Below, in pieces: positions 25,505 to 35,056 of a DNA stretch of 52,408 bases. The stretch is from Deltaproteobacteria bacterium SM23_61 (lineage in GTDB: Bacteria; Desulfobacterota; SM23-61). How positions within the stretch are numbered: position 1 is the stretch's first letter; each line of letters opens with the position of its first letter. The stretch is from contig LJUR01000033.1 in assembly GCA_001304105.1 (NCBI GenBank), positions 1 through 52,408 of the forward strand. Direction: 5' to 3'. The notes below the pieces were generated by a model, which did not search any database, was not told the origin of the DNA, and saw nothing but the letters and a program-made list of their open reading frames with translations. A program made the position numbers and the translations under genes.

Positions 25505-27310
25505 ATGAGCGGGAACGCCCGGCAGCCGGCTCGCGTTGCGTCCACATCGAAAGGAGCCGCTTACATCGCCGATTTCCTGATCCAACAAAAGGTACCCTAT
25601 ATCTTCGGCCTTTGCGGCCATGGCATTCTTGGCCTTCTCGATGGCCTGTTTGATCGGCAGGGGGAGATCAAGACGCTATCCGTGCATCACGAATCGGTCT
25701 CCGCATTCATGGCCGATGCTTACTTTCGTGTCGCCCAGAGGCCCGTCGCGACGTTTACCTCCTGCGGCCCCGGATCGGCCAACATCGTGGTTGCGGTCGC
25801 AGCGGCCTTTGCCGACTCCTCCGCCATGCTCAACATCACCGGAAATGTGCCCACCGGCCAGTGGAATCGGGGTCCCTTCCAGGAAACCGGCCGATATTTC
25901 CAGGGCGACTTTATCAATGTCCTGCGTCCCTACGTGAAGCGGAGCTTCCAGCCCACGCGTTCCGAGATGCTTCCGCTGGCCCTCCGCCAGGCGTTTGCCC
26001 TCATGACCAACGGTCGGCCGGGACCGGTGCACATCGACGTCCCCCTGAATGTCTTCGTGGAGCCCGTGGATGAAGAGGCTGCCCGGCGCGAAGACCTTTG
26101 GCCGGAGGCCCGATGGTCCCGTCCGGCAGGGGACCCCCGGGCGATCGGCGAAGCGGCCGGCCTCCTGGCGGAGGCCGAGCGTCCGGTCATCGTGGCCGGG
26201 CATGGGGTCGAGCTCAGCAATGCGGAGCCGGCGCTCCAGGCGTACGCGGAGGCCATATCCATCCCCGTGGCAACGACCCCCTTCGGCAAGGGCGTTTTCG
26301 ACGCCCGCCATCCGCTCAGCCTGGGGGTAACCGGACGGAACGGTCCCTACATGGCCAACGCCGCCTGCCGCAATGCCGACGTCATTCTGGCGCTGGGCAC
26401 CCGCTTTGATGATCGCGCGACCAGCGCCTGGCTGCCCGGTTTCACGTACCGCATTCCACCCAGCAAGCTCATCCACGTGGACATTGATTCCAACGAGATC
26501 GGCCGCAACTTCCAGCCGGCGGTCGGGATCATCGCCGACGCACGGCTCGCCCTCGAGCAGTTGCTTTCCCACCGGACCGAGCCCGGGAATCGGCGGGAAG
26601 GATGGCTCCGGCGCATCGAAGGCTGGAGGAAGAAGTGGGACGAGGCCACCCGGCCCCCGCGCACCTCGGATGCCGTGCCGATCCGCCCCGAACGCGTCGT
26701 CGCCGACGTCCGGAAAGTCGTCCCGGAAGACGGCATCGTACTGGTCGACGTGGGCGTGCACCACAACTGGATGGTGGCGGAATACGATGCCTGGAAGCCA
26801 CGGACGCTGCTCCAGACCTGGGGATATGCCTCCATGGGCTTCGGCGTGGCCGGTCCTCTGGGGGCGAAGCTTGCCGCTCCCGACCGGCCCGTGGTGACGG
26901 TCTGCGGCGACGGCGGCTTCGTCATGAACGCAAGCGCCGTGCTCACCGCGGTGGAACACGAGATTCCCGTGGTCTGGGTCGTGTGGAACAACTGCGGCTT
27001 CGCCGTCATCCGCGACCAGCAGCTCGGCTACTTCGGAAAAGATCGCGAACTCGCCACCATGTTCAAGGGAAAGAGCGGAAAGCCCTTCAGCGCGGACTAC
27101 GCCGCCCTGGCCCGCTCCATGGGCGCGGAGGGGCGGACGGTTGAGAAACCGGCCGACCTCGCGGGCCAACTGGAAGTCGCCATAGCCTCCCATCGGCCGA
27201 CGGTGCTCGACGTGAGGGTGGATCCCGACATCCGACCCCTGGCCACGGGAGGCTGGGACCTTCCGCCGTTGCCGCCCCCCTTTCCGAACTTTGGGTGGGA
27301 AGAGGACTGA
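25505..27310 (+). CDS. Thiamine-diphosphate enzyme, acetolactate-synthase-like
   Basis: 601-residue ThDP enzyme with the three domains of acetolactate synthase, benzoylformate decarboxylase and related enzymes. The catalytic glutamate is Glu63 in HHESVSAFMADAY. The ThDP/Mg motif is CGDGGFVMNASAVLTA ending in WNN. The middle FAD/DHS-like domain contains LALGTRFDDRATS. There is no regulatory subunit next to it and it ends a catabolic-looking set, so it is more likely a decarboxylase, carboligase or C-C hydrolase than the biosynthetic acetolactate synthase. The ribosome site AAGGAGATCACCC is good. Strong GC bias matches its three upstream neighbours. Confidence 0.85.
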   Translation: MSGNARQPARVASTSKGAAYIADFLIQQKVPYIFGLCGHGILGLLDGLFDRQGEIKTLSVHHESVSAFMADAYFRVAQRPVATFTSCGPGSANIVVAVAAAFADSSAMLNITGNVPTGQWNRGPFQETGRYFQGDFINVLRPYVKRSFQPTRSEMLPLALRQAFALMTNGRPGPVHIDVPLNVFVEPVDEEAARREDLWPEARWSRPAGDPRAIGEAAGLLAEAERPVIVAGHGVELSNAEPALQAYAEAISIPVATTPFGKGVFDARHPLSLGVTGRNGPYMANAACRNADVILALGTRFDDRATSAWLPGFTYRIPPSKLIHVDIDSNEIGRNFQPAVGIIADARLALEQLLSHRTEPGNRREGWLRRIEGWRKKWDEATRPPRTSDAVPIRPERVVADVRKVVPEDGIVLVDVGVHHNWMVAEYDAWKPRTLLQTWGYASMGFGVAGPLGAKLAAPDRPVVTVCGDGGFVMNASAVLTAVEHEIPVVWVVWNNCGFAVIRDQQLGYFGKDRELATMFKGKSGKPFSADYAALARSMGAEGRTVEKPADLAGQLEVAIASHRPTVLDVRVDPDIRPLATGGWDLPPLPPPFPNFGWEED

Positions 27311-27390
27311 ACCAATTCCCCAAAGTCGAGGGTTCATCTTAAAGAAATTAGGGCGGAGCGGAGAGTTGGAGAAAGGGTCGATGACTGGCA

Positions 27391-28377
27391 ATGAGACCGG
27401 TTCCCCCCCATTCTTCTTTTGATCCCCCGGTCGGCCTGAGGAACCCTCACCTTCAGACCATCTTATCCAGCCTGAAAATCCGGACAGGGGGAGAAAAACA
27501 GCTGGACCGGGAGGCCCGGGAGATTCTTGTCGACGGTGGAGACGGCGTGCGTCTCCTCGGTTATTACACCGGTCAAAAGACGGGTTCTTCCCGTGGAATG
27601 ATCCTCCTTCTTCACGGCTGGGAGGGAGGGTCCGACTCCACCTACATGATGACCACCGGAGGGTTCTTCTACCGGAAGGGCTATGATATTTTCCGCCTGA
27701 ACCTCCGCGACCACGGCGACAGCCACCATCTCAACGAAGGTCTCTTCAACAGCTCCCTCATCGAGGAGACCCACAGGGCCGTTCAGAATGTCTCCGCGAT
27801 GGAAGAAAACCTCCCTTTCTATATTGTGGGGTTTTCCCTGGGCGGGAATTTCGCCATGCGGATCGCCCTGCGAAACGACGCCCACCCTATCCGCAACCTC
27901 CGACATGTCGTCGCCATAAGCCCGGTTCTGGACCCCCGCAAGGCGACGGATGCCATGGACCGGGGTTTTTTCGTCTACCGGTCGTATTTTGTCAGCAAAT
28001 GGAAGCGATCCCTGAGAAAGAAACAATTTCTGTTCCCCCATCGGTACAACTTCGATGACCTGATGGGATGCCAGACCCTCATGGAAATCACCGACCGCAT
28101 CTTGCCCCGCTATTCGCCCTATCCGACCGCGCAGGAATATTTCCAGACCTACACCCTCACCGGCCGCAGGTTTTCCGAATTGTCCGTGCCGCTCCTCGTC
28201 CTGGCCGCGGCCGACGACCCCATCATTCCCGTGGAAGACTTTCTCCGGCTGGAGGGAAACCACCATCTGCGGGTCCAGGTGGAACGGCAGGGGGGCCATT
28301 GCGGCTTTTTGCGAAACTACCGTCTCCAGTCATGGGTACCGGAATTTATCCATCACGCCTCGCTTCATCGCGGCTGA
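27391..28377 (+). CDS. Alpha/beta hydrolase, YheT/ABHD1-3 type
   Basis: 328-residue hydrolase. The N-terminal FDPPVGLRNPHLQTIL is the signature of the YheT group (NPHLQTI). The oxyanion region is LLLHGWEGGSDS and the nucleophile is Ser149 in GFSLGGN. The Asp is probably in AAADDPIIP and the His in QGGHCGFL. Family members are esterases or lipases of unclear substrate. The start codon lacks a clear ribosome site. The gene seems separate from the ThDP set, 80 bases away. Confidence 0.85.
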   Translation: MRPVPPHSSFDPPVGLRNPHLQTILSSLKIRTGGEKQLDREAREILVDGGDGVRLLGYYTGQKTGSSRGMILLLHGWEGGSDSTYMMTTGGFFYRKGYDIFRLNLRDHGDSHHLNEGLFNSSLIEETHRAVQNVSAMEENLPFYIVGFSLGGNFAMRIALRNDAHPIRNLRHVVAISPVLDPRKATDAMDRGFFVYRSYFVSKWKRSLRKKQFLFPHRYNFDDLMGCQTLMEITDRILPRYSPYPTAQEYFQTYTLTGRRFSELSVPLLVLAAADDPIIPVEDFLRLEGNHHLRVQVERQGGHCGFLRNYRLQSWVPEFIHHASLHRG

Positions 28378-28428
28378 TGGTCCAGGGGAACGGGAAAGAT
28401 GGACTCTGGTCTTATTCTTCTTTCCCGG

Positions 28429-28457
28429 ATGACTGGGCGGCAGGAACATATTATAAT
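28429..28457 (+). promoter_or_regulatory. Promoter of the rubredoxin gene
   Basis: ATGACT (28429-28434), 17 bases, TATAAT (28452-28457), 40 bases before the rubredoxin start. Perfect -10 box, four of six bases in the -35. Confidence 0.5.
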
Positions 28458-28496
28458 TTCCAATACCAAAAGAAAAGGGAAAGGAGAGTTCCTGGA

Positions 28497-28706
28497 ATGA
28501 GCGGAGACAAAGACAAGTTCCAATGCCAGGCCGTCGGTACCTGCGGTTATATCTACGATCCGGACCGGGGAGACAGGAAGGGAAAAATTCCCAAAGGGGT
28601 TGCTTTTGAAAATCTTCCCGCCGATTGGAAGTGCCCCTGCTGCGGAGCCGGTAAGGACCGGTTCAAATGCCTGGAGGAAGCATATTGTCCCGAGGAGAAA
28701 AAATAA
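28497..28706 (+). CDS. Rubredoxin with an expanded first knuckle
   Basis: 69-residue rubredoxin-type electron carrier. The body is typical: CGYIYDPDRGD, PKGVAFENLPADWKCPCCG and GKDRF. The first iron knuckle is Cys10-x5-Cys16 (CQAVGTC) where rubredoxins normally have Cys-x2-Cys; the second is the usual Cys46-x2-Cys49, with an extra Cys48 between. A short Lys/Glu tail follows the core. ATG 28497 has GGAGAG upstream and its own promoter. The partner enzyme is unknown. Confidence 0.82.
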   Translation: MSGDKDKFQCQAVGTCGYIYDPDRGDRKGKIPKGVAFENLPADWKCPCCGAGKDRFKCLEEAYCPEEKK

Positions 28707-29042
28707 GGTTCATCTCCAAATTCGTTGGTCGAATTTTTCATGAAAGCCTGCCAAGGGCCCGGAAGGAAAGTCAGATTGCGCAGCAAGCATCGGCGGGAGA
28801 TCCGCTTTCCATGACCCCCGTTTCGGTCATCCGCAAAGCGCAGCGGGGGCGGGACAAGTAAGTTTCGAAGAAATAACCGATACCCCCGCCACCGGTGGGA
28901 AGAGATAGGCGCCTCATGATTGCAAGCGAGATGACTTTCCTTCAGGGCCCATGAAATTACAGGAAATTCTAAAAAGACCAGCTCTTTCGCTTTCAACGAA
29001 TTTGGAGATGATCCAAAAATAATTCTTGGAGGACATCATCAA
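28707..29042. other. Gap between rubredoxin and isocitrate dehydrogenase
   Basis: 336 bases without a recognisable gene, RNA or repeat. The last 20 bases hold the isocitrate dehydrogenase ribosome site (TTGGAGGACATCATCAA). I did not find a convincing sigma-70 promoter. Confidence 0.4.
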
Positions 29043-30278
29043 ATGGCAACTCCACCCGGAATCATTGAGCTGGGATCCGACAACCGGCTGATCGTTCCCG
29101 ATCACGTCACCATTCCCTTCATCGAAGGCGACGGCGTGGGGCCGGACATCTGGATGGCCTCGGCCAAGGTGTTCGATGCGGCGGTAAAGAAAGCCTACGG
29201 CGGGAAACGAGTCGTCCACTGGGTTGAACTTCTCGCGGGTAAGAAGGGCCACGCCAAGACGGGGCAATGGCTCCCGGAGGAAACTCTGCAGGGTTTCAAA
29301 AAATACCGCGTCGGAATCAAGGGACCTCTGGAAACCCCGGTGGGGGGCGGGATCCGCAGCCTCAACGTGACCATCCGGCAGAAACTAGACCTCTACGCCT
29401 GCATCCGGCCGGTCAAATACATTCCGGGAGTTCCCAGTCCCCTGCGGCAGCCGGAGAAGGTGAATATGATCGTCTTCCGGGAAAACATGGAAGACCTCTA
29501 TGCGGGCATCGAATGGCCTGCCGGTACGCCCGAGGCGGCCAGGTTGGTTGAATTCCTCCGGAAGGAGATGGACCAGGAAGTCCGGACGGACTCAGCCATC
29601 GGCATCAAGCCCATGAGTCCATTCAACTCCAAGCGGCTGATCCGGATGGCCATCCGCTGGGCCATCGACCACCGCCACCCGAGCGTAACCCTGGTTCACA
29701 AGGGGAACATCCTCAAATTCACCGAGGGCGCCTTCCGAGACTGGGGCTATGAGCTGGCTCGCGAGGAGTTTTCGCGCCAAACGATCCGGGAGTCCGAGCT
29801 CCCGCCGGACGGCAACGCCGGGGGCAAGGTGATCATCAAAGATCGAATCACGGACGCCATGTTCCAGCAGATCCTCCTCCGGCCCGACGAGTACAGCGTG
29901 CTGGCCATGCCCAACCTCAACGGAGACTACATGTCCGATGCTCTGGCTGCCGAGATTGGCGGTCTGGGGATGGCCCCCGGGGCCAACATCGGCGATGGGA
30001 TCGCGGTCTTCGAAGCCACGCACGGTACGGCCCCGAAATATGCCGGCCGGGATATGATCAATCCCGGTTCGGTAATCCTCTCCGGCGTCTTGATGTTTGA
30101 CTACCTGGGCTGGAAGGAGGCCTCCGAGTTCATCCAGCGCGGCCTGCAGAGGACCATTCGGGCCAAGATCGTGACCTACGACTTGGCCCGCCAGCTCCAG
30201 GGGGCGACGCAGGTCAAATGCAGCGAATTCGGCCGGGCGATCATCGAAAACATGATATCGGGAGGCGCTCATGAGTAG
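29043..30278 (+). CDS. icd: Isocitrate dehydrogenase (NADP-type)
   Basis: 411-residue homodimeric isocitrate dehydrogenase of the Escherichia coli type, converting isocitrate to 2-oxoglutarate and CO2 in the TCA cycle. It has [12 protein letters not shown] near the N-terminus, and Ser106 in GGGIRSLNV, equivalent to the substrate-binding serine phosphorylated in E. coli. It also has [16 protein letters not shown], and the NADP loop [17 protein letters not shown], in which Lys-Tyr marks NADP specificity. The last 8 bases overlap the aconitase start, so the two TCA enzymes are coupled. Confidence 0.95.
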   Translation: MATPPGIIELGSDNRLIVPDHVTIPFIEGDGVGPDIWMASAKVFDAAVKKAYGGKRVVHWVELLAGKKGHAKTGQWLPEETLQGFKKYRVGIKGPLETPVGGGIRSLNVTIRQKLDLYACIRPVKYIPGVPSPLRQPEKVNMIVFRENMEDLYAGIEWPAGTPEAARLVEFLRKEMDQEVRTDSAIGIKPMSPFNSKRLIRMAIRWAIDHRHPSVTLVHKGNILKFTEGAFRDWGYELAREEFSRQTIRESELPPDGNAGGKVIIKDRITDAMFQQILLRPDEYSVLAMPNLNGDYMSDALAAEIGGLGMAPGANIGDGIAVFEATHGTAPKYAGRDMINPGSVILSGVLMFDYLGWKEASEFIQRGLQRTIRAKIVTYDLARQLQGATQVKCSEFGRAIIENMISGGAHE

Positions 30279-32205
30279 GAACCTTGCGCTGAAAATCCTG
30301 TCCTCTCACCTGGTTTCGGGGAAGTTGTCTGCCGGGAAGGAAATTGGCATTCAAATCGATCAGACGCTGATCCACGACGCCACCGGGCAGATGGCCCTCC
30401 TTCAGTACGAAGCCATAGGGGCAGGAAGGGTGAAAACCAAACGGTCTTTGACTTACGCCGACCACAACACCCTCCAGGTCAGCTTCGAAAACATGGACGA
30501 CCACCATTTCCTGGCCTCGGCCAGCCGGAAGTTCGGACTGTATTATTCGCGGGCCGGGAACGGTATCTGCCACCAGGTCAACCTCGAGCGTTTTTCCGTT
30601 CCCGGCCAGACCCTTCTCGGGGCGGACAGCCATACGACCACCGCCGGGGGGGTGGGAATGATGGCCATCGGCGTGGGAGGATTGGATGTGGCCGTGGCCA
30701 TGGCCGGAGAGCCTTTCTATCTGATGATGCCCGAGGTCATGAACATTCGGCTGACGGGATCCCTGCCCCCTTGGTCTTCGGCCAAGGATGTAGCCCTGGA
30801 GATCCTTCGGCGGCTCACCGTATCCGGCGGACGGGGGAAGATTTTGGAATTCAGCGGGGAGGGAGTCAAGACCCTGAGGGCCACCGAGCGGGCCACCATC
30901 GCCAACATGAGTATTGAAACCGGGGCTATTACCGCCATTTTCCCCAGCGATGAGAACACCCGGTGCTATTTCGCTGCCCTGGACCGGCTTCAGGATTGGA
31001 CCCCATTCGCGGCCGATCCGGAGGCCGCTTATGACGGGGAGATGACCATTGATTTGGACCGCATCGAGCCCCTGGTAGCCCGGCCCCACTCCCCGGACAA
31101 TGTGGCGCCGGTCGCCTCCGAGGCGGGCAAAAAGATTCACCAGGTGGCCATCGGCTCCTGTACGAACTCCTCCCTGGAGGACATGTTGCGGGTGGCGGCG
31201 ATCCTGAAGGGAAAAATCCTCCCCCCCGAAATGAGTCTGATCATCGCCCCGGGTTCCCGGCAGGTTCTGCGCGACCTCATCGACAGCGGAGCCCTGGCCG
31301 ATATGATTGGAGCCGGGGCCAGACTGGTGGAAACGGCCTGCGGTTTCTGCAACGGCGTGGGACAGGCCCCCCGATCGGCAGGGGTTTCCCTGCGGACCTC
31401 CAACCGCAATTTTCCGGGGCGAAGCGGAACCCCGGACGCAAACCTCTACCTGGTCAGCCCGGAAACCGCCGCAGCCTCGGCCATCTCGGGGAAAATCACC
31501 GACCCACGCACCCTGGGAGCGCCGGTTCAGGTTTCCCTTCCGCAGAGATTCCTCGTCGACGACCGGATGATCGTGCCTCCGGCCCCGGAAGGCGAAACAG
31601 TGGAGATCCTCCGGGGTCCCAACATCCACCCCCTGCCCCAGTTCGGCCCCCTGCCGGAGGAGCTGGAAGGAGAGCTGCTCTTGGTCCTGGGAGACAACGT
31701 GACGACAGATGACATCGTCCCGGCGGGGGCCCAAATCCTCAAGCTGCGTTCCAACGTTCCCGCCGTCTCCGAATACGTCTTTCAGAACATCGACCCCTCC
31801 TTTCCGGCCCGGGCCAAAGCTTCGGGGACCGGGTTTCTTCTCGGGGGACGGAATTACGGCCAGGGCTCCAGCCGGGAGCACGCCGCCTTGTGTCCCAGGT
31901 ATCTCGGAATTCGAGCGGTCATTGCCGAATCATTCGCCCGGATTCATAAGTCGAACCTGATCAATTTCGGAATTCTGCCCCTGGAGTTAAAGAACGCGGA
32001 CGAGCGGTCCGCTTTTCGGCCGGGGGATAAGCTTCGCATGGTCAACCTCAGAGCCCTGATCGGCCATCGATCGATCATTCCCATCCAGAATCAGACCCAG
32101 GGCAAAACCGTGGAGGTCGGCCTGGAGGCGACCCCGAGGTTGGCCCAAATTCTTCACGCCGGGGGCCTGCTGTCCTACGCCCGGGCGAAACTGACTAAGA
32201 AATAG
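30271..32205 (+). CDS. Aconitate hydratase
   Basis: 644-residue aconitase, interconverting citrate and isocitrate. The [4Fe-4S] ligands are Cys297 (GSCTNSS), Cys357 and Cys360 (CGFCNG). Substrate-binding blocks include [14 protein letters not shown] and, in the swivel domain, [15 protein letters not shown]. The length matches the short (about 640-residue) aconitase group found in anaerobes and archaea rather than the ~890-residue AcnA. It overlaps icd by 8 bases, forming an oxidative TCA pair. Confidence 0.93.
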   Translation: MSRNLALKILSSHLVSGKLSAGKEIGIQIDQTLIHDATGQMALLQYEAIGAGRVKTKRSLTYADHNTLQVSFENMDDHHFLASASRKFGLYYSRAGNGICHQVNLERFSVPGQTLLGADSHTTTAGGVGMMAIGVGGLDVAVAMAGEPFYLMMPEVMNIRLTGSLPPWSSAKDVALEILRRLTVSGGRGKILEFSGEGVKTLRATERATIANMSIETGAITAIFPSDENTRCYFAALDRLQDWTPFAADPEAAYDGEMTIDLDRIEPLVARPHSPDNVAPVASEAGKKIHQVAIGSCTNSSLEDMLRVAAILKGKILPPEMSLIIAPGSRQVLRDLIDSGALADMIGAGARLVETACGFCNGVGQAPRSAGVSLRTSNRNFPGRSGTPDANLYLVSPETAAASAISGKITDPRTLGAPVQVSLPQRFLVDDRMIVPPAPEGETVEILRGPNIHPLPQFGPLPEELEGELLLVLGDNVTTDDIVPAGAQILKLRSNVPAVSEYVFQNIDPSFPARAKASGTGFLLGGRNYGQGSSREHAALCPRYLGIRAVIAESFARIHKSNLINFGILPLELKNADERSAFRPGDKLRMVNLRALIGHRSIIPIQNQTQGKTVEVGLEATPRLAQILHAGGLLSYARAKLTKK

Positions 32206-32549
32206 GGTTTTTAGCCACCAAGGGCACAGAGATCACAAGGAATAGAAATGAGGGATAATGGGTGAATGGAATATTGGAATGATGGGAAAAAAAGAAGCAT
32301 TTAAAATCATTATTCCATTATTCCAATTTATATGATCCGCGTTCATCCGTGTCCCAATAAAAGCGGTGAGAGGTGAGGGGTTAGGGGTAAGGGGTGAAGA
32401 AGGGAAATTTCATTATCTTGATTTTGAACCTTTATTTTATCTGTGTTTATCTGTGTTCATCTGTGTCCAATATAAAATTCTTGGTTGCGCTACAGTCGCG
32501 TTGGCTTTATCCCTGTTCTTCCGCGTCCTGATCGATTAAAGGAGAGAAT
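32206..32549. repeat. Intergenic repeat array (CACAGAGAT, TGGAAT and CATCCGTG/CATCTGTG motifs)
   Basis: This gap after aconitase holds three repeat types: GGGCACAGAGATCACAAGG near 32220; a TGGAATATTGGAATGATGG block with its inverted form CATTATTCCATTATTCCA (32263-32327); and TTATCTGTGTTCATCTGTGT-type words at 32338-32352 and 32436-32470. The same combination returns at 48.85-49.25 kb. No gene is visible until the C45 enzyme. Confidence 0.7.
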
Positions 32550-33650
32550 ATGAAAAAGAACGGTTTGAGGAAAATCATCGTATCCGGAAACCCCCTCTCC
32601 CGCGGGAGGCAATATGGGGAAAAGGCGAAACCCTTGATCGAAAAAAGCGTGGGCAGGTACCAGGAGGCTTTCAAGGAGGTATCGGGGATCAACTGGAAAA
32701 AAGCCCTGGATTTTTCCCGGACCTTCGTGAAACGGATTAAAGAGTATGATGAGACCCTTCTCGAGGAAATGAAGGGAATGGCCAAGGGCTCGGGCCGCGC
32801 GCTGGAGGAAATTTTGACCATCAACCTGCGGACGGAGATCCTCTTCGGGGTGAAGAAACTGAAGGTCGGAGAAGGGTGTACATCATTCTGCGCCCTGTCC
32901 GAAATCACCCGGGAAGGGAACACCCTCCTGGGACAGAACTGGGATTACAAGCCCTTTGCCACGGAAACCATGCTGCTTCTACAGATCAACCAGGATACAG
33001 GCCCGGATATTCTCACCCTCGTGGAGGCCGGCCAGTTGGCCCGCATGGGCATGAACAGCGCCGGGTTGGGAATCTGCAATAACTACATCGAATGCGAAGC
33101 GGACGGGATGAACATGAACAAGGGGATTCCCACCCCCCTCATCCGCCGGCGGGCCTTAAATCACGAGACCTATCACGAGGTCATCGGCACGATTATCCAC
33201 ACGCCCCGTTCTTTTTCGGGCAACTACCTGGTAGCCACGGCAGAGGGGGAGGGCGATGCCGCCGACATCGAAGCCACCCCAAAAACTGCCTATTTCCTTT
33301 TTCCCAGAGACGGCCTCATCGTCCATTCCAATCACATCAAGGGCGCGGGGTCCGGATATGTGGGAACGCTCCGTCTGGGGTTGGAAAACAGCATCTACCG
33401 GGACCGCCGGCTGGAAACGCTTCTACGGAGAGAAATATGGAAGATCGACCCCGAGGAAATCATGCACTCCCTCAGGGACCACTTCGGACATCCCTACTCC
33501 ATCTGCCGGCATGCGGATAAGCAGAAGCCCTGGTACGACCAGTGGCAGACCAATGCCTCGGTCATCATGGATCTAACCGCACGGGTCATGTGGATCGCCC
33601 CAGGCCCACCCTGCGAGCATGAGTACCAGCGCTTCACTTTCGATACCTAG
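32550..33650 (+). CDS. C45-family Ntn-hydrolase / acyltransferase
   Basis: 366-residue protein of the C45 (acyl-CoA:6-aminopenicillanate acyltransferase) N-terminal nucleophile family. These precursors cut themselves before a Gly-Cys bond, freeing the cysteine as nucleophile. Here the cut is predicted between Gly109 and Cys110 in GEGCTSF, giving chains of about 109 and 257 residues. Supporting blocks are GNPLSRGRQYGE near the N-terminus, LLGQNWDYKP and GMNSAGLGICNN. The natural substrate is probably an N-acyl amide or amino acid conjugate, but none can be assigned. The gene is monocistronic and has repeats upstream. Start has AAAGGAGAG. Confidence 0.82.
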   Translation: MKKNGLRKIIVSGNPLSRGRQYGEKAKPLIEKSVGRYQEAFKEVSGINWKKALDFSRTFVKRIKEYDETLLEEMKGMAKGSGRALEEILTINLRTEILFGVKKLKVGEGCTSFCALSEITREGNTLLGQNWDYKPFATETMLLLQINQDTGPDILTLVEAGQLARMGMNSAGLGICNNYIECEADGMNMNKGIPTPLIRRRALNHETYHEVIGTIIHTPRSFSGNYLVATAEGEGDAADIEATPKTAYFLFPRDGLIVHSNHIKGAGSGYVGTLRLGLENSIYRDRRLETLLRREIWKIDPEEIMHSLRDHFGHPYSICRHADKQKPWYDQWQTNASVIMDLTARVMWIAPGPPCEHEYQRFTFDT

Positions 33651-33869
33651 GATGGATTCATTCCTTCCCATAGCCGCGACTCCCTGTATTTCGCGCGCCG
33701 ATTCCACCAACCCTTAGGGAGTGCAGAAGGAAAAAGGGAGTGGACGGGGCCAAGGCGGGAGAGATTTCCGCGGCAAGGTACGGTTTGTAGGTCTGGTGCA
33801 AAAGCCTCAACGGGCGCCGAAGACCGGCCAGGAATCGGGACTTGGAGAGCCTGGGCGGCCTGCTGGGCA

Positions 33870-34238
33870 TCAGGGATTGCGTCGATTCTGGGGAATGGTT
33901 TCACCCGTCTGGGGGTTTTGATAGCCCCCTTCCACCTTTGGCAGGACCACTCCCGTTTTGGGATCCATGACCCCGCCATGGGTCCCCGGGTAAAATTCTC
34001 CGGTTCTTGGATTCACAACCCCTTTTCCTTTCTCCCCGGTCGGAGGGACTGGCTGAGCCGGGGCTGGCAGCATCCCGGGGGGGATGGGCGTATAAGCTGG
34101 AGGCGCGGGGGAAGAAGGGGTCGGAGGATAATGCTGGGGAGGCATGGGAGGGAAGGCCTGGGCAAAAACCATGGATTCGCCGTGTGCGAGCAGAAGAAAA
34201 AAAATCGATACGAGGGCTACCCGTATTTTGATAAGCAT
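33870..34238 (-). CDS. Small exported proline-rich protein
   Basis: 122-residue secreted protein that I do not recognise. It has a clear signal peptide (MLIKIRVALVSIFFLLLA, cut probably after VFA-QA near residue 26), then a Pro-rich linker (about 28-66). The C-terminal part contains short related units: NPRTGEFYPG, DPKTGVVLPK and NPQTGETIPQ, about 16-18 residues apart. This NPxTGE-like repeat suggests a small cell-surface structural or binding protein. A TATAAT box lies about 25 bases upstream (34268-34263). The 219 bases between this gene and the C45 gene hold nothing clear. Confidence 0.65.
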   Translation of the reverse strand: MLIKIRVALVSIFFLLLAHGESMVFAQAFPPMPPQHYPPTPSSPAPPAYTPIPPGMLPAPAQPVPPTGEKGKGVVNPRTGEFYPGTHGGVMDPKTGVVLPKVEGGYQNPQTGETIPQNRRNP

Positions 34239-34350
34239 TTTCGCACCCCGGCCTTTGATATAATTATACTACCCGAATGGAAGTCTCAGGTAGAGGGCTG
34301 AATTGTCCCTGTGGGGTTTATTCGAATTGAAGGAATGGGGAGAATATCCC

Positions 34351-34376
34351 CCCGCCGACATGCCAAAATCGGCGGG
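34351..34376 (-). terminator. Stem-loop downstream of the HTH gene
   Basis: CCCGCCGA and TCGGCGGG form a perfect 8-bp stem around 10 bases, 24 bases past the stop of the minus-strand HTH gene. No long T-run follows in that direction, so it may be a weak terminator or mRNA end stabiliser. Confidence 0.4.
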
Positions 34377-34399
34377 AGGGTTCAAAAAACATGTTGAGC

Positions 34400-34828
34400 T
34401 TAACGGCGCCTTTTCTTGGTCCGGGCTAATTTCTTTTTTCTGACCGGCCTGGCTCTCCCTTTTGTTTTCTTTGGTTCCGCGGTCTTCTTTTCCGCCAGGA
34501 TTCTCTTGATTTCGCGCTTCTTGAGCTTGCGCAGGGCGATGAGCGCACCCTTTCTTTCCGCCTTGGGACTAATCTTCCCTTTTTCCCACAAAACCACGGT
34601 TCCCATGCTTACGCCGATGAGCATGCCCAATTCTTTCTGGGATAAGCCTTTTTTTACCCGGAGGGCCCGAATTCTTGCCGGCGAAAACCGTGCGATCTTG
34701 ATTTCTTCCGGGGAGGATTCCAGTTTGAATTGCTCGCTGGCCCGCTGTACCTGTTCCTTGGTGATCCGGTTCAGGGTCCGGGCAAGGCGTTGGATTTCGG
34801 ATTTGATCATGGATTCGATTTTGCCCAC
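34400..34828 (-). CDS. Helix-turn-helix (XRE-type) regulator with basic tail
   Basis: 142-residue DNA-binding protein. Residues 1-45 are helical. The HTH domain (about 50-100) reads RALRVKKGLSQKELGMLIGVSMGTVVLWEKG, the XRE/lambda-repressor pattern. After residue ~112 comes a Lys/Arg-rich tail ending KKRRR, as in nucleoid-like proteins. I start at GTG 34828, which has AAGGGGGG 7 bases upstream; ATG 34810 is the alternative. Its target is unknown. The promoter is at 34905-34877. Confidence 0.78.
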   Translation of the reverse strand: MGKIESMIKSEIQRLARTLNRITKEQVQRASEQFKLESSPEEIKIARFSPARIRALRVKKGLSQKELGMLIGVSMGTVVLWEKGKISPKAERKGALIALRKLKKREIKRILAEKKTAEPKKTKGRARPVRKKKLARTKKRRR

Positions 34829-34876
34829 GATTTCCCCCCTTCATCAAGGTTAAATTGACTATAATGACTTTTTTAT

Positions 34877-34905
34877 AATATATTCCTTTTTTCGAAAAAT
34901 TTCAA
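34877..34905 (-). promoter_or_regulatory. Promoter of the HTH regulator gene
   Basis: On the minus strand TTGAAA (34905-34900), 17 bases, TATATT (34882-34877), in an AT-rich stretch about 50 bases before the GTG start. Confidence 0.5.
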
Positions 34906-35056
34906 ACAATAAATTTAATGCTGATTTAGGCTTCCGCGCATTTTCATTTTCTGCCCGCCAGGAAGAAAAAGATCCTTGTTCTAAAAACCCCTTCTCAGTA
35001 TACTTTCTTATTTAGGTTATTCCCGCCCCAATTAAACCTTTAAAAGGAGAGAGAGG

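Noticed and set aside
25676..27391. 571-codon open frame antisense to the ThDP enzyme
   Set aside because: Shadow of a GC-rich gene; composition is Gly/Arg/His/Asp-rich and no motif is seen.
30241..31881. 546-codon open frame antisense to aconitase
   Set aside because: It mirrors a conserved aconitase gene in GC-rich DNA, is Gly/Arg/His-rich and has no recognisable domain.
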